Position numbers and translations under genes: made by a program. From the NCBI GenBank assembly GCA_964550165.1, contig CAZJYC010000033.1:1-27033 (forward strand): a stretch of DNA of 27,033 nt, given 5' to 3'. The notes beneath the pieces are model-generated. The model saw only the letters and a list, made by a program, of their open reading frames with translations. It searched no databases and was not told where the DNA came from. Shown one piece after another: positions 1 through 8,520 of the stretch; the first letter of the stretch is position 1; the number at the start of each line of letters is the position of its first letter. Origin of the DNA: CAZJYC01 sp964550165. GTDB lineage: Bacteria > Acidobacteriota > Aminicenantia > Aminicenantales > Aminicenantaceae.

Positions 1-127
1 GAACTCCGAAGGCTAAATCCTCAATGGTCGCTGCGGCTATCTCCCAAAATCTTTGTATATTCAGAGAGCAATCTTTTATCATAAAAATTTGGGATGAATT
101 TTGAGATGAACTCCAATAGGCTAAAAA
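1..127. repeat. Direct repeat pair at window start
   Basis: The 20 bases at 1-20 and 108-127 share the pattern GAACTCC-(2-3 nt)-AGGCTAAA. The spacing is about 107 bases and the intervening DNA is A+T-rich. The first copy overlaps the dispersed repeat at 8-43. The window edge cuts the context off, so the size of any larger unit cannot be judged. Confidence 0.4.
8..43 (+). repeat. Dispersed repeat, short copy A
   Basis: This stretch reads GAAGGCTAA followed by CAATGGTCGCTGCGGC. It matches the start of the copy at 8521 (GAAGGCTAA, then CAATGGTCGCTTCGGC) with a handful of mismatches. The same core recurs at about 22193-22215. The downstream half of the longer copies (CACAAAATGGAAGAGAGCC) is absent, so this is a truncated copy. 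Confidence 0.6.
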
Positions 128-171
128 CGCAGGATGTATTTTTTCTTTATCCAGTATAAGATATATTTTTT

Positions 172-903
172 ATGAAATCCCTGGCCAATGAAAAAAGCGC
201 AAAGTCTATGAGAAAAGGCGTTCAAAAAATTTTTTCTGAAGTGGCAGAAACGTATGAACTGGTGAATCACGTCCTGACACTTGGGCTCGATATGCGCTGG
301 AGAAAAAAGGCTGCCCGTCTGGCAGCCAGGGCAGGCGGGTCTCTCTGGCTCGATATTTGCAGCGGCACGGGGGAAATGGCTCTCTATCTTTCGCGATTGG
401 CAAACGAAGGCGTGAGAGTCGTCTCCGTGGACTTCTGCCGTCCGATGATGGTTCAAGCCATGAAGCGAAACATGCCAAACATCCTTTTTATCCAGGCTGA
501 TGCAGGGCGTTTGCCGTTTCCTGATCGAACGTTCGACCTCATCACCATCTCTTTTGCCACCCGAAACATCGCTCCCAACCTGGAAGTTTTGACAGACCAT
601 CTCAAGGAATTCCATCGCCTTCTCAAGCCCGGAGGATGTTTTTTAAACCTTGAGACAAGCCAGCCTTCCTCCAGAATCATGCGCAGGCTTTTCCGCCTTT
701 ACATCAGCCTGGCCGTGAAGAGAGTGGGGACGTTTCTCTCGGGTTCCCGAGCCGGATACAGCTATCTGGCTTACACCATTCCCCGATTCTTCCCGCCCGA
801 CGAGTTTTGTTCGATTCTGCGCAGGGCAGGATTTGGCCGGGCCACGTATCGGGCTTTTCTTTTCGGCGTCTGCGCTATCCACACGGCCTGGAAGCAGAAA
901 TAG
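172..903 (+). CDS. ubiE: UbiE/MenG-type quinone C-methyltransferase
   Basis: This 243-residue class I SAM methyltransferase should methylate demethylmenaquinone (or the ubiquinone precursor), the last ring step of respiratory quinone synthesis, at the cytoplasmic membrane face. Seen in the sequence: the family N-terminus VNHVLTLGLDMRWRKKAA (residues 31-48), SAM motif I LDICSGTGEMA (60-70), an acidic residue after strand 2 (SVDF, 85-88), ADAGRLPF (109-116), the UbiE signature stretch FATRNI (128-133) and LLKPGG (150-155). Length fits the family. No strong ribosome site precedes the ATG at 172; an ATG at 211 (MRKGVQ) would keep all motifs and is an alternative start. It is followed after 85 bases by the sulfatase-fold gene. 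Menaquinone is more likely than ubiquinone in an anaerobe, but the sequence cannot decide this. Confidence 0.88.
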   Translation: MKSLANEKSAKSMRKGVQKIFSEVAETYELVNHVLTLGLDMRWRKKAARLAARAGGSLWLDICSGTGEMALYLSRLANEGVRVVSVDFCRPMMVQAMKRNMPNILFIQADAGRLPFPDRTFDLITISFATRNIAPNLEVLTDHLKEFHRLLKPGGCFLNLETSQPSSRIMRRLFRLYISLAVKRVGTFLSGSRAGYSYLAYTIPRFFPPDEFCSILRRAGFGRATYRAFLFGVCAIHTAWKQK

Positions 904-988
904 GGAAGATTTTCTCGTTTCCTGCGTCTAAATTTCCAATGAACTTGAATTATGCGGATTTCTTGATGAGGAAAAAATCAAGGGAGAT

Positions 989-2899
989 ATGAAGCTCATG
1001 AAAATCTATAAAGTCTGCCTTGCTCTGACACTTATCCTGTTCTTGAGCTTTCCTCTGAAAGCAGAAAAAAGAGACTGGAATGTCCTCCTGATCACCATAG
1101 ACACTTTAAGGTACGACCGCGTTGGTGTGTATTGTGACCGATATGTCAAGACGCCCAACATCGACAAACTGGCAGCTCACTCCTGGGTATTCACTTGGGC
1201 TTTTGCCCATAATCCGGTCACGCTTCCCTCGCATGTCAACATTCTGACTGGTTTGACACCTCCTTTTCACGGAATAAGCGATAATCCCGGATTTGTTGTG
1301 GAAGACAGGTTCTTGACCCTGGCTGAGCATCTGAAAGACAAAAGCTATAAAACCGCAGCCTTTATCGGAGCTTTTCCTCTGGACTCGCGGTTCGGCCTCG
1401 GCCAGGGATTCGGTCTTTATGACGACAACATAGGGGTCCAAAATGTCCTCGCAATTTATTTCGCCGAACGGCCTGCCGAGGAAGTCATCGCACCCGCCAT
1501 CGAATGGATTTCTGCTCAGGACCAGAAATGGTTTGCCTGGATTCATCTTTTTGACCCTCATGAGCCCTATGCGCCGCCCCCACCCTACGATGAAGAATTC
1601 AGCCAGGACCCCTATTCCGGTGAAGTGGCCTATGTCGATTCTCAACTCGGCATTCTTTTCGATTTCCTGAGAAGAAACGACATTTTGGAAAAAACTCTCG
1701 TCGTTCTCACTGGCGACCATGGAGAAGCTCTTGGCGAGAAAGGAGAATGGTCGCATTCCTACTTCGCCTACAACAACACCATCCGCATTCCGCTGATCAT
1801 TTATGTCCCCGGAGAAAAACACAGAACAGTCGATGAAAACGTGTGCCACGTTGACATCTTTCCGACTATCTGCAGCTTGCTTCATCATGAAATTCCTTCC
1901 CATCTGCAAGGAGAATCCTTGGTTCCGATCATCAAAGGCGAAAAGAGAGAAAAAAGCAGGATTTATTTTGAGTCCCTCACGCCCTATCTCAACAGAGGAT
2001 GGGCGCCCTTGACAGGGTTTATCAAGGACAACATCAAGTTCATCGACCAGCCGATCAAAGAGGTCTATGATATCAAGAATGATTTCGACGAGGATGTCAA
2101 TCTTGCCAAGGATATGGATGTTAAAATTCTGGAAAAAGAGCTCAATGGCCTTGTCAAAAAATTAAAGGCAAAAGAGAGCAGCCAAAGGTTTGAAAAGATT
2201 GATATGGATGAAATGAATAAGCTCAGGAGTCTCGGATATATTTCAGAAGGGACCGCGCCCAAGATAAAAAATTTTACCGAAGACTTTGACCTTAAAGTTC
2301 TCAAGCCTTTTCAAAATAAGATGTACAACGCTCTCAAGAAATACAACAAAGGAAATACCGAAGAGGCCATCAGCGACCTCAAAGAGATTATAACAGCGAG
2401 GCCTGATTTTGTCCTTGCCTATAATGACCTGGCCAGCATCTATTATGTCTTGGGTCAGGTCCAGAACACAGTCGACGTTCTTCGCTTGGGCTTGAAGAAT
2501 AATCCCAAAAGCCTCGGCCTGATGTCAAGATTGGGCATCATGCTTGTTGCAGCTGACAAAAAAGGGGAAGCCATCGAGCTTTTGCAGAAATGCATCCAAA
2601 AGAACGCCCGGAACCCTGAATATCATAATTATTTGGGCGTGGCCTATCAGAAAAGCGGTGACTTTGATTCAGCCCTGAAAAGCTACAAGAGGGCCATCGA
2701 GCTCGACAACAATTTCGCTGTCGCCTGGAGCAATATCGGCTCCTTGTATCTGACCCTCTATATCCGGACCAAGAATAAAAGGGATCTCCAGAGAGCTTTG
2801 GACCATTTCAACACAGCTCTGGCCTTTGATCCAGGGCTGGTGGCTGCGGCGAACGGCAAGAAAGCCGCCTCAAGATTCGAGAGAGAATTAAAAAAATAA
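989..2899 (+). CDS. Secreted sulfatase-fold hydrolase with C-terminal TPR repeats
   Basis: This is a 636-residue protein. Residues 1-25 form a Sec signal peptide. The alkaline-phosphatase/sulfatase domain follows, with a metal-binding ITIDTLRYD (35-43), nucleophile region TLPSHVNILTG (78-88), HLFDPHEPY (186-194), and GDHGE (242-246) with a further His in WSHS (256). From about residue 440 to the end there are TPR-type helical repeats, e.g. AYQKSGDFDSALKSYKRAIEL, suggesting a partner-binding tail. In true sulfatases the nucleophile position of C/S-x-P-S-R is Cys or Ser, which is converted to formylglycine. Here it is Thr78 and the Arg is His82, so formylglycine cannot form. A phosphodiesterase or phosphotransferase reaction is as likely as sulfate release. 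AAGGGAG lies 3 bases before ATG 989; an ATG at 998 has more usual spacing and keeps the signal peptide. Confidence 0.85.
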   Translation: MKLMKIYKVCLALTLILFLSFPLKAEKRDWNVLLITIDTLRYDRVGVYCDRYVKTPNIDKLAAHSWVFTWAFAHNPVTLPSHVNILTGLTPPFHGISDNPGFVVEDRFLTLAEHLKDKSYKTAAFIGAFPLDSRFGLGQGFGLYDDNIGVQNVLAIYFAERPAEEVIAPAIEWISAQDQKWFAWIHLFDPHEPYAPPPPYDEEFSQDPYSGEVAYVDSQLGILFDFLRRNDILEKTLVVLTGDHGEALGEKGEWSHSYFAYNNTIRIPLIIYVPGEKHRTVDENVCHVDIFPTICSLLHHEIPSHLQGESLVPIIKGEKREKSRIYFESLTPYLNRGWAPLTGFIKDNIKFIDQPIKEVYDIKNDFDEDVNLAKDMDVKILEKELNGLVKKLKAKESSQRFEKIDMDEMNKLRSLGYISEGTAPKIKNFTEDFDLKVLKPFQNKMYNALKKYNKGNTEEAISDLKEIITARPDFVLAYNDLASIYYVLGQVQNTVDVLRLGLKNNPKSLGLMSRLGIMLVAADKKGEAIELLQKCIQKNARNPEYHNYLGVAYQKSGDFDSALKSYKRAIELDNNFAVAWSNIGSLYLTLYIRTKNKRDLQRALDHFNTALAFDPGLVAAANGKKAASRFERELKK

Positions 2900-2984
2900 A
2901 GCGAAACACATAGAATGCGTTGACCGGGCTTTCAGATTCATAACATCCTTTCCCATCGCCAAAGACGTGACCCTCATTCCGTTG

Positions 2985-3013
2985 TTGTCCGGCCCGGATT
3001 TATCGTGTATCAT
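2985..3013 (+). promoter_or_regulatory. Possible sigma-70-like promoter before the HprK-like gene
   Basis: TTGTCC and TATCAT are separated by 17 bases, a 4/6 and 5/6 match to consensus. The site lies in the 211-base gap between the sulfatase-fold gene and ATG 3111. If used, transcription would start near 3020, downstream of the GTG at 2967, which argues for the later start of the next gene. Confidence 0.35.
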
Positions 3014-3110
3014 ATTGAAATCTCGCCAAGCGAGGAAGAAGGCTGTGCCCACGACAGGATTAAAAATACTTAAAGCAACGGTCGGCGTTGAATCAAACAG
3101 AGAAGACCTT

Positions 3111-4013
3111 ATGCCCTCTCTGCCGTTCAAGATTGAGGTGAAATCCCTTCTGACTGATTTCAAGGATGTCAAGCGCATCCCTTATGCCGATGACCTTGAT
3201 GGATACGTTATGATTGAAGACTCGCCGGAAGAGCCCGTGTGTGATATTTCTGGACAGAAATTCAGATTCTGCGGGCCCTTTCTCCGGCTTGCCAGAGAGG
3301 CTTCTGACCTCAGATTTTCCTTATGGGGAAACCAGGGATTCCTTTACCGCTACACCCTCTATTTGCTCGAGAAAAAGCACAACATTTACAGTTTTCATGC
3401 TTGCGCGCTTTACAGTGAAAAAAAAGACTTAATATATATTGTCATCGGGGGCGCAGGAAGCGGAAAGACTGTCTATCTTCTCAGCGGGCTGACCAAAGGC
3501 CTCAAGCTCTACTCGACCGAAACTGTGCATTTCAGACTGGATAAAGATGGACCTGTATGGTTTATGGGATCTCTTGTGGATAACGTGAGGCTCGGGACTC
3601 TGATCTACAATTTTCCTCAGTTCCTTCCCGAAATCGGAGGTCATAAGTCTGGTGATGCCTGGCAGAGGAAAATCGCCCTTGATCTCTCTTCCTGCAAAAC
3701 GGACTTTGAAGAAATAACCCCGAGAGAGGTCTGCATTATTTTTCCTCATATTGAGGAGGGATGGAGAGGCTTCACCCTCAATCTCATCGAGGACAAAAGA
3801 AAAGCTGCGAAAGCTCTTTTTGACAATATCTCCCAGAAATTGACGGAAACCGTCGTCCTTTATGACACACTTCCTGTCTTAGGGCTTGATGAGATGGCGA
3901 TGGCTTCGAAGCGGCTGAAATGTGTGAACCAGCTTATCGGGCACAAATCCATCGTCAAAATCGTTTCTATCCTCTCCAATCCTCATGACTGCTGGGGAGA
4001 CCTCTTGGGATGA
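3111..4013 (+). CDS. HPr-kinase-like P-loop protein
   Basis: This is a 300-residue protein if started at ATG 3111. An in-frame GTG at 2967 would add 48 residues of unconvincing, low-complexity-like sequence. The clearest motif is a Walker A loop, GGAGSGKT, preceded by a hydrophobic strand (IYIVI) and, some 15 residues earlier, FHACAL. This FHA-[CS]-A plus P-loop order is the layout of the HPr kinase/phosphorylase C-terminal domain and of related small ATPases found beside peptide-modification or PqqD-like genes (the ScmC type). The N-terminal ~90 residues match nothing I recognise. No HPr or PTS gene is nearby, so a regulatory HPr role cannot be assumed. The gene ends 13 bases before comA, suggesting co-transcription. 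Family assignment is moderate; the substrate is unknown. Confidence 0.65.
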   Translation: MPSLPFKIEVKSLLTDFKDVKRIPYADDLDGYVMIEDSPEEPVCDISGQKFRFCGPFLRLAREASDLRFSLWGNQGFLYRYTLYLLEKKHNIYSFHACALYSEKKDLIYIVIGGAGSGKTVYLLSGLTKGLKLYSTETVHFRLDKDGPVWFMGSLVDNVRLGTLIYNFPQFLPEIGGHKSGDAWQRKIALDLSSCKTDFEEITPREVCIIFPHIEEGWRGFTLNLIEDKRKAAKALFDNISQKLTETVVLYDTLPVLGLDEMAMASKRLKCVNQLIGHKSIVKIVSILSNPHDCWGDLLG

Positions 4014-4026
4014 AAGGGAGAATAAA

Positions 4027-4836
4027 ATGAGCGAAGCATGGAAAGGCGTTATTCAGATGCCGGCCCAGGGAAGAACGAAGAAGCCCAGAAAAAAAGGCCT
4101 GACCATGGTCATCGATAAAGGCATCGGGCTTCGCCAGCTTGAAGATTTGATTGAGGTTGCCGGGGATTATATCGATATCATCAAGCTAACCTTTGGGACG
4201 TCTGCCTTTTATGATAGGGAAATTCTGAAAAAAAAGAATGAGACGATCACCGCTTCCCATATGGATGTCATGCCAGGCGGGACCTTTCTCGAGGTTGCGG
4301 TCTGGCAGAATGCCCTGGAGAAGTATTTGAAAAGGGCCGAAGAGCTGGGTTTTTCGGCGATTGAAGTCTCTGACGGCACGATTGACATGGACCGCAAAAC
4401 CCGGACGGATGTTATCAAAAAGTCACTGGATAAAGGTTTTAAAGTCATAACGGAAGTCGGCAAGAAAGACCCCACGGAAGTCCTGCCCGGTTCTCTTGTT
4501 CATCGGTTGATAAAGGATGACCTGGAAAACGGAGCTTTCAAGGTCATCATCGAAGCCCGCGAAGCAGGAAAGGGCGTTGGAATTTTTGATATGGAAGGAA
4601 AAACTCGACTCGAGGAAGTTCGAAATATCTGCGCTGGCGTCGATGACATCGATTGTCTGATCTGGGAAGCGCCGCTCAAAAGCCAGCAGCAGGAGTTGAT
4701 CATGCGGTTTGGCTGCAACGTGAACCTGGGCAACGTCCCGCCTGAGGAGGTGCTGGCCCTTGAGGCGTTGAGACAGGGAGTCCGAGGGGACACTTTGAAA
4801 AAAGCTTATTTAGAGAAAAAAAAGTGGAACACATAA
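4027..4836 (+). CDS. comA: Phosphosulfolactate synthase (ComA family)
   Basis: A TIM-barrel enzyme of about 269 residues that adds sulfite to phosphoenolpyruvate, giving (R)-phosphosulfolactate. This is the first step toward coenzyme M in methanogens and toward sulfolactate in Bacillus (YitD). Family stretches are visible: GLTMVIDKGIGLRQLEDL near the N-terminus, YIDIIKLTFGTSAFY, FSAIEVSDGTIDM, KVITEVGKKDP, KVIIEAREAGKGVGIFD, CLIWEAPLKSQQQ and NVNLGNVPPEEVLALE. These cover the whole fold at normal length. ATG 4027 is preferred over the in-frame ATG at 3985, because AAAGGGAG sits just upstream of it and the earlier start overlaps the preceding gene. It is the last gene of the left + strand group and converges with the glycosidase gene, with only 13 bases between them. 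No other coenzyme M gene is in the window, so the end product is unknown. Confidence 0.88.
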   Translation: MSEAWKGVIQMPAQGRTKKPRKKGLTMVIDKGIGLRQLEDLIEVAGDYIDIIKLTFGTSAFYDREILKKKNETITASHMDVMPGGTFLEVAVWQNALEKYLKRAEELGFSAIEVSDGTIDMDRKTRTDVIKKSLDKGFKVITEVGKKDPTEVLPGSLVHRLIKDDLENGAFKVIIEAREAGKGVGIFDMEGKTRLEEVRNICAGVDDIDCLIWEAPLKSQQQELIMRFGCNVNLGNVPPEEVLALEALRQGVRGDTLKKAYLEKKKWNT

Positions 4837-4849
4837 GGAATGGTTGAAA

Positions 4850-7240
4850 CTAATCCAATTTTTCCAGAAGCAGAATCATCACCGAGTGCTCGCCTTTCGG
4901 CACTTTGAACTTAACCGAATTTCCTTTAAACAATTTTACCGCCTCATCGTCAATCAAAAGGTTGTATTTTCCTTTAAGCAGAAATTGGATATTTATCTCT
5001 CTTTCTTCGAGAGACCTTATTTCAAAGGAAACGACGTTCTCCGAATAAAGAAATTGTCTGAAGACTGCACCGCCGTTAGCCTTTAAAATCTCTCTTCCTT
5101 CTTCTTTCAATTTTATTCTGGAGGGAGAAACCTCGATATCGTAGTGCCGGCCCTGGATGGCAATTCGGGAGAGCTTGCCGTCATCTTCTGGAGATATCAT
5201 CCCGAATCTGAACCCTTCCCATGGAGCAAAATCCAGATATTCTTCCACAGCTATCAGAGCGAAAAGGGGACCCCAGCTCTGGTATCTTTGTCCCCCGGCT
5301 TCCCCTGTTCGTGAATCAAAGTTTTCTGGGCAGAGCTGATAATTTTCCCAGGCACGGAGGAATAAATTTGCGCTTCTTTTGGCGAGTTCAGAAGCGACCT
5401 CGTCAAAATGGTAGGCTCTCAAGCCTTGATAAACCAGATAGTTGGGCGGAGGCCAGACAGTTCCTTTCCAGTACTGTTGTTTATTGAACTCCGGGTCATC
5501 GCGGGAAATGGTCGGAATAACATAATCTCCCCAGAATTCTTCGGTATTGAGAAGGTGTTTCAGCATGCGCAAAGCCCTTTTTTGGTCAGGAATCCGGGCA
5601 ATGAGCGGGTAGAAGTTCGAGGCAGCTTTTCTTTTTGAAAACCTTCCATCCCAATAGCGGTCAAAATAGAATCCTTCACTCTCGTCCCAAAGAGTGTTGT
5701 TGATCAACTCTTTCATCGTCTCGTACTCAGACATGTAACTCTGATAATCGCCTCTTTTGTTAAGAATAATGGCCATCTGGGCCAGGCACCAGGCATCAAG
5801 GGCATAAAGGCTGTTCAGGTCCACGCAGTTCATGTTCAATGTCTGCGTGTAGGGATCATAGTAGGTGTGTTCCCAGTTGGGCAAATCATCCTGACCTGAT
5901 TCCCACATGGCCCTTTGTTTTCCTTCAGCGCCTTCTTCCCAGGAAGGAACGTTTTGAGCGATGAGTTCCGTATCCGAACCCCACTCCAGAAGACCGTCGC
6001 CGTTTCCATCTCGCCTGGCCTGACCGTTAGGCCTCTTATCCTTCCAGAAGATATGCCATTTCTGGAGGTGCGGATAGGCGTGTTTCAGCATGTCCATATC
6101 GCCGAGCTTGAGGAATACTTTCAAGACTGCATACGATCCGACCGGCGGCTGTGACCTGTCTGTGGTGCCTCCGAAGCGGCCTCTCCAGTTGGGCGTATTT
6201 CCGTTGGGATATTGGGTTTCCAGCACAGCTCTGAGGATATCCTTGGCATGCTTGGAGCTTTCCACAGAGGCCTCTATGGCATTGAAAAAGGAATCCCATT
6301 CAAAGATTGTCCAATGGTCAAGGCCTCCGCCGGGCGCAGGAAAAATCCATCTCCGCCCGGCTGGGGAATAAAGATGGTGGTTTCCAGGCTGATAGAGGAT
6401 CATCCAGAAGAGGTTGTTGGTAATAGCCTCTGCGGCATTCTTATAAAGCCCTTTGGTGCGCACTCTGCTTTTTTCGTATCTCTCTTCTTCGTCTCTCAAG
6501 GTCTTTTCGATCGTTTTACGGTTTTTATAGCGGTAAATGGAGTCACCTAATATTGAATCGACCTCCCCGACGGCGGCAACAAAATAAATAAAATTTTCCT
6601 TTTCTGATGAAAAAGAAAGTGTCAGTTCGTCTCCTTGTGATGGAGTGTTCACTTCTCCTCTGGGTTCGGTCCACAGCAGGTAATGATATTTTTTAAAGCT
6701 TATGCTTTCTCCCTTGACCTGCCCGTCATCAAGAAAGGCGTAATTGCCCTCAAAATTCCACGGAAAATAGTGGAAGAGCTGGAGGTTAAATCCCTCAGGG
6801 ACCTTTATCCGTCCGAGGACTGTCCTTTCGTCCTGGCGGGACCATTCCATGACCAAGGTCTCTTTTTTTGGAGAGGGTTTGATGAGAATCGGCGTTTGAT
6901 TTTTCAATTTAAAAGGAAGGCTCAAGTCGACTTTGAGTCTGGCATACATGCCGTCCGGAGAATGAGGGCCAACCTCTGAGATAAGGTAAAAGATATCTTC
7001 TCCATCAGCTATTTCATTCTCTTTCTCGATTCTGAGGCGAAAGGCGAACAAACTCTCTTTGTTGGGGGCGAGAACAAGACCACACCAGGCTCTTCCCTCT
7101 AAGGCGCCGATATAAATATCCCTCCAAGGGTAATGGATTTCAGCCTGAAGGCTTGGAATCAGAAGAAAGAAAGCTAGGATGAAAATAAAAGCAATCCTTG
7201 AAAACCTCATTAGGACAATCCGCAAAAAAGTATTCTTCAT
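4850..7240 (-). CDS. Secreted GH63-like glycoside hydrolase (alpha-glucosidase/trehalase-like)
   Basis: This is a 796-residue protein. A signal peptide spans about residues 12-33 (RFSRIAFIFILAFFLLIPS); ATG 7240 or an in-frame ATG at 7210 could be the start, and neither has a strong ribosome site. A beta-rich N-terminal region (35-260) precedes an (alpha/alpha)6 catalytic domain. That domain carries the signatures of the GH63/GH37 group: NGNTPNWRGR (346-355), WESGQDDLPN (446-455) with Asp451 as likely general acid, YWKGTVWPPPNYLVY (590-604), and PENFDSRTGE (638-647) with Glu639 as likely base, followed by YQSWG. The C-terminal ~120 residues look like a beta-sandwich cap. It should cleave alpha-linked glucosides or mannosylglycerate-type substrates outside the cytoplasm; the exact sugar cannot be read from sequence. 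It lies 98 bases downstream of the radical SAM gene on the same strand and may be co-transcribed with it. Confidence 0.8.
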   Translation of the reverse strand: MKNTFLRIVLMRFSRIAFIFILAFFLLIPSLQAEIHYPWRDIYIGALEGRAWCGLVLAPNKESLFAFRLRIEKENEIADGEDIFYLISEVGPHSPDGMYARLKVDLSLPFKLKNQTPILIKPSPKKETLVMEWSRQDERTVLGRIKVPEGFNLQLFHYFPWNFEGNYAFLDDGQVKGESISFKKYHYLLWTEPRGEVNTPSQGDELTLSFSSEKENFIYFVAAVGEVDSILGDSIYRYKNRKTIEKTLRDEEERYEKSRVRTKGLYKNAAEAITNNLFWMILYQPGNHHLYSPAGRRWIFPAPGGGLDHWTIFEWDSFFNAIEASVESSKHAKDILRAVLETQYPNGNTPNWRGRFGGTTDRSQPPVGSYAVLKVFLKLGDMDMLKHAYPHLQKWHIFWKDKRPNGQARRDGNGDGLLEWGSDTELIAQNVPSWEEGAEGKQRAMWESGQDDLPNWEHTYYDPYTQTLNMNCVDLNSLYALDAWCLAQMAIILNKRGDYQSYMSEYETMKELINNTLWDESEGFYFDRYWDGRFSKRKAASNFYPLIARIPDQKRALRMLKHLLNTEEFWGDYVIPTISRDDPEFNKQQYWKGTVWPPPNYLVYQGLRAYHFDEVASELAKRSANLFLRAWENYQLCPENFDSRTGEAGGQRYQSWGPLFALIAVEEYLDFAPWEGFRFGMISPEDDGKLSRIAIQGRHYDIEVSPSRIKLKEEGREILKANGGAVFRQFLYSENVVSFEIRSLEEREINIQFLLKGKYNLLIDDEAVKLFKGNSVKFKVPKGEHSVMILLLEKLD

Positions 7241-7338
7241 CTCAAAAAATAAATTTAAGGCAAATCAGCGATGAAATCAATAAATTTGTCGTCTAACGCT
7301 CGGAAAGATGAAGCTTTTTTGAAAAGACCGTTTATTAT

Positions 7339-8358
7339 TTATCTATCCAGACGAGACAAACCGTACTTTCTTGCCCAACTGAGTGCTTCATCATACTCGC
7401 TTTTCTTCAGTCGCCGGGAAATTTCAGGATAGTCGAAAGCTTTGTGTTCTGGGCGGTATTGGCTCATGATGTTGAGATGGGTGGTCTTGGAGAGTTCTTC
7501 AGCAACGAATTTTAAGAATTGCTCTGTGCCGGCAATGCGGTTGGGAAGCACCAAGTGTCTGAGCATTAATCCCTTTACTGCGATTCTCTTCTCGTTGACG
7601 ACCAAATCGCCAACCTGCCTGTACATCTCTTTAACCGCAATCTTGGCGTAGTGGGGATAGTTGTAAGCCTGGTCAGAGTATTTTGTCGCCTGCGCAGGAT
7701 CCATGTACTTCAAGTCAGGGAGGTAGATATCGATCACGCCATCCAGGAGCTGGAGGATTTCCAGCTTCTCATAGCCGCCTGTATTATAAACCAAAGGGAG
7801 GCGCAGGCCCATGGGAATGGCTTTATGCAGGGCGTTGACAATATTGGGCACGTAGTGAGTGGGGGTTACCAGGTTGATGTTGTGACATCCCAATTCCTGG
7901 ACCTTGATCATCATCTCAGCCAGTCGCTGGTCCGAGATCTCAACGCCTTCTCCTTCGTGGCTGATTTGATAGTTCTGGCAGTAGACACATCTCAGTCCGC
8001 AGTTAGAAAAGAAGATTGTGCCTGACCCTTTTTTCCCCACAAGAGGCGCTTCCTCTCCAAAATGGGCAAAGGCGCTTGAGACTTTGACCTTGGAGGTTGC
8101 CTGGCATTTCCCAATTTGACCTGCTTTACGGTTGACACGACAGTCTCTGGGACAGAGCGTGCAGTTTTCGTGATAAGAGAGCAGCTTTTCAACTCGCTCG
8201 CCAAGTTCTCCCTTTTTTGATAGGGCAAGGTAGGAGGGATAATCTTTAATTTGGTCATTTTTAGCTGAAAAGGCCTTTGTTGTCCAGGGAAAAAGAAGAG
8301 AAGAGCCGATGAACAGCGCAGAACCGCCCAAAAAATTCCTTCTTGATATTGTTTTCAT
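7339..8358 (-). CDS. PflX-type radical SAM protein with Tat signal
   Basis: This 339-residue protein belongs to the PflX group (COG1313, relatives of pyruvate formate-lyase activase). The radical SAM cluster motif CGLRCVYC supplies Cys120, Cys124 and Cys127. Upstream is the family cysteine set C66-LC69-PRDC73 and C85. Further family stretches are GSGTIFFSNC, INLVTPTHYVPNIVNAL, VYNTGGYEKLE, IDIYLPDLKYMDP and LMLRHLVLPN. Unusually, residues 1-32 are a classic twin-arginine leader (SRRNFLGGSALFIGSS, arginines 6-7). This predicts export or membrane tethering of a protein that needs SAM and a low-potential reductant. The start at ATG 8358 is supported by the promoter at 8382-8410 and by AAGG about 10 bases upstream. 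The enzyme it activates, if any, is unknown; no glycyl radical enzyme is in the window. Confidence 0.87.
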   Translation of the reverse strand: MKTISRRNFLGGSALFIGSSLLFPWTTKAFSAKNDQIKDYPSYLALSKKGELGERVEKLLSYHENCTLCPRDCRVNRKAGQIGKCQATSKVKVSSAFAHFGEEAPLVGKKGSGTIFFSNCGLRCVYCQNYQISHEGEGVEISDQRLAEMMIKVQELGCHNINLVTPTHYVPNIVNALHKAIPMGLRLPLVYNTGGYEKLEILQLLDGVIDIYLPDLKYMDPAQATKYSDQAYNYPHYAKIAVKEMYRQVGDLVVNEKRIAVKGLMLRHLVLPNRIAGTEQFLKFVAEELSKTTHLNIMSQYRPEHKAFDYPEISRRLKKSEYDEALSWARKYGLSRLDR

Positions 8359-8381
8359 ATGTCCGACCTTAAGATATTTTT

Positions 8382-8410
8382 ACTATACATCAAACTTTTT
8401 TGACATGCAA
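8382..8410 (-). promoter_or_regulatory. Sigma-70-like promoter of the radical SAM gene
   Basis: On the minus strand TTGCAT, 17 bases and TATAGT form a good match, with a predicted start near 8375. This gives a leader of about 17 bases before ATG 8358. Confidence 0.65.
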
Positions 8411-8413
8411 CCA

Positions 8414-8445
8414 TACAGAAAAAAAGGGACAGTCCCCTTTTTCTG
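8414..8445 (-). terminator. Rho-independent-like terminator (GGGGACTGTCCC hairpin)
   Basis: Read on the minus strand, a short stem (GGGA/TCCC core, extended by A/T pairs) is followed by a run of seven T. It would end transcripts from the PLP-enzyme pair at 8655-11249. The near symmetry, with A and T runs on both sides, means it could also act in the other direction. Confidence 0.5.
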
Positions 8446-8520
8446 CATTATACCCGCTCAGCCTTCAAACGGTTTTCGCCACTTAGCCTCCGCGGGAAAT
8501 TTCCTTAAGGGGCAGCTCGG

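Noticed and set aside
1106..1909. 267-codon frame on the minus strand
   Set aside because: It lies entirely opposite the sulfatase-fold gene, has no recognisable domain, and the plus-strand frame carries all the motifs.
2967..3110. GTG start for the HprK-like gene at 2967
   Set aside because: The added 48 residues do not resemble a domain or signal peptide, no ribosome site precedes the GTG, and a candidate promoter lies downstream of it.
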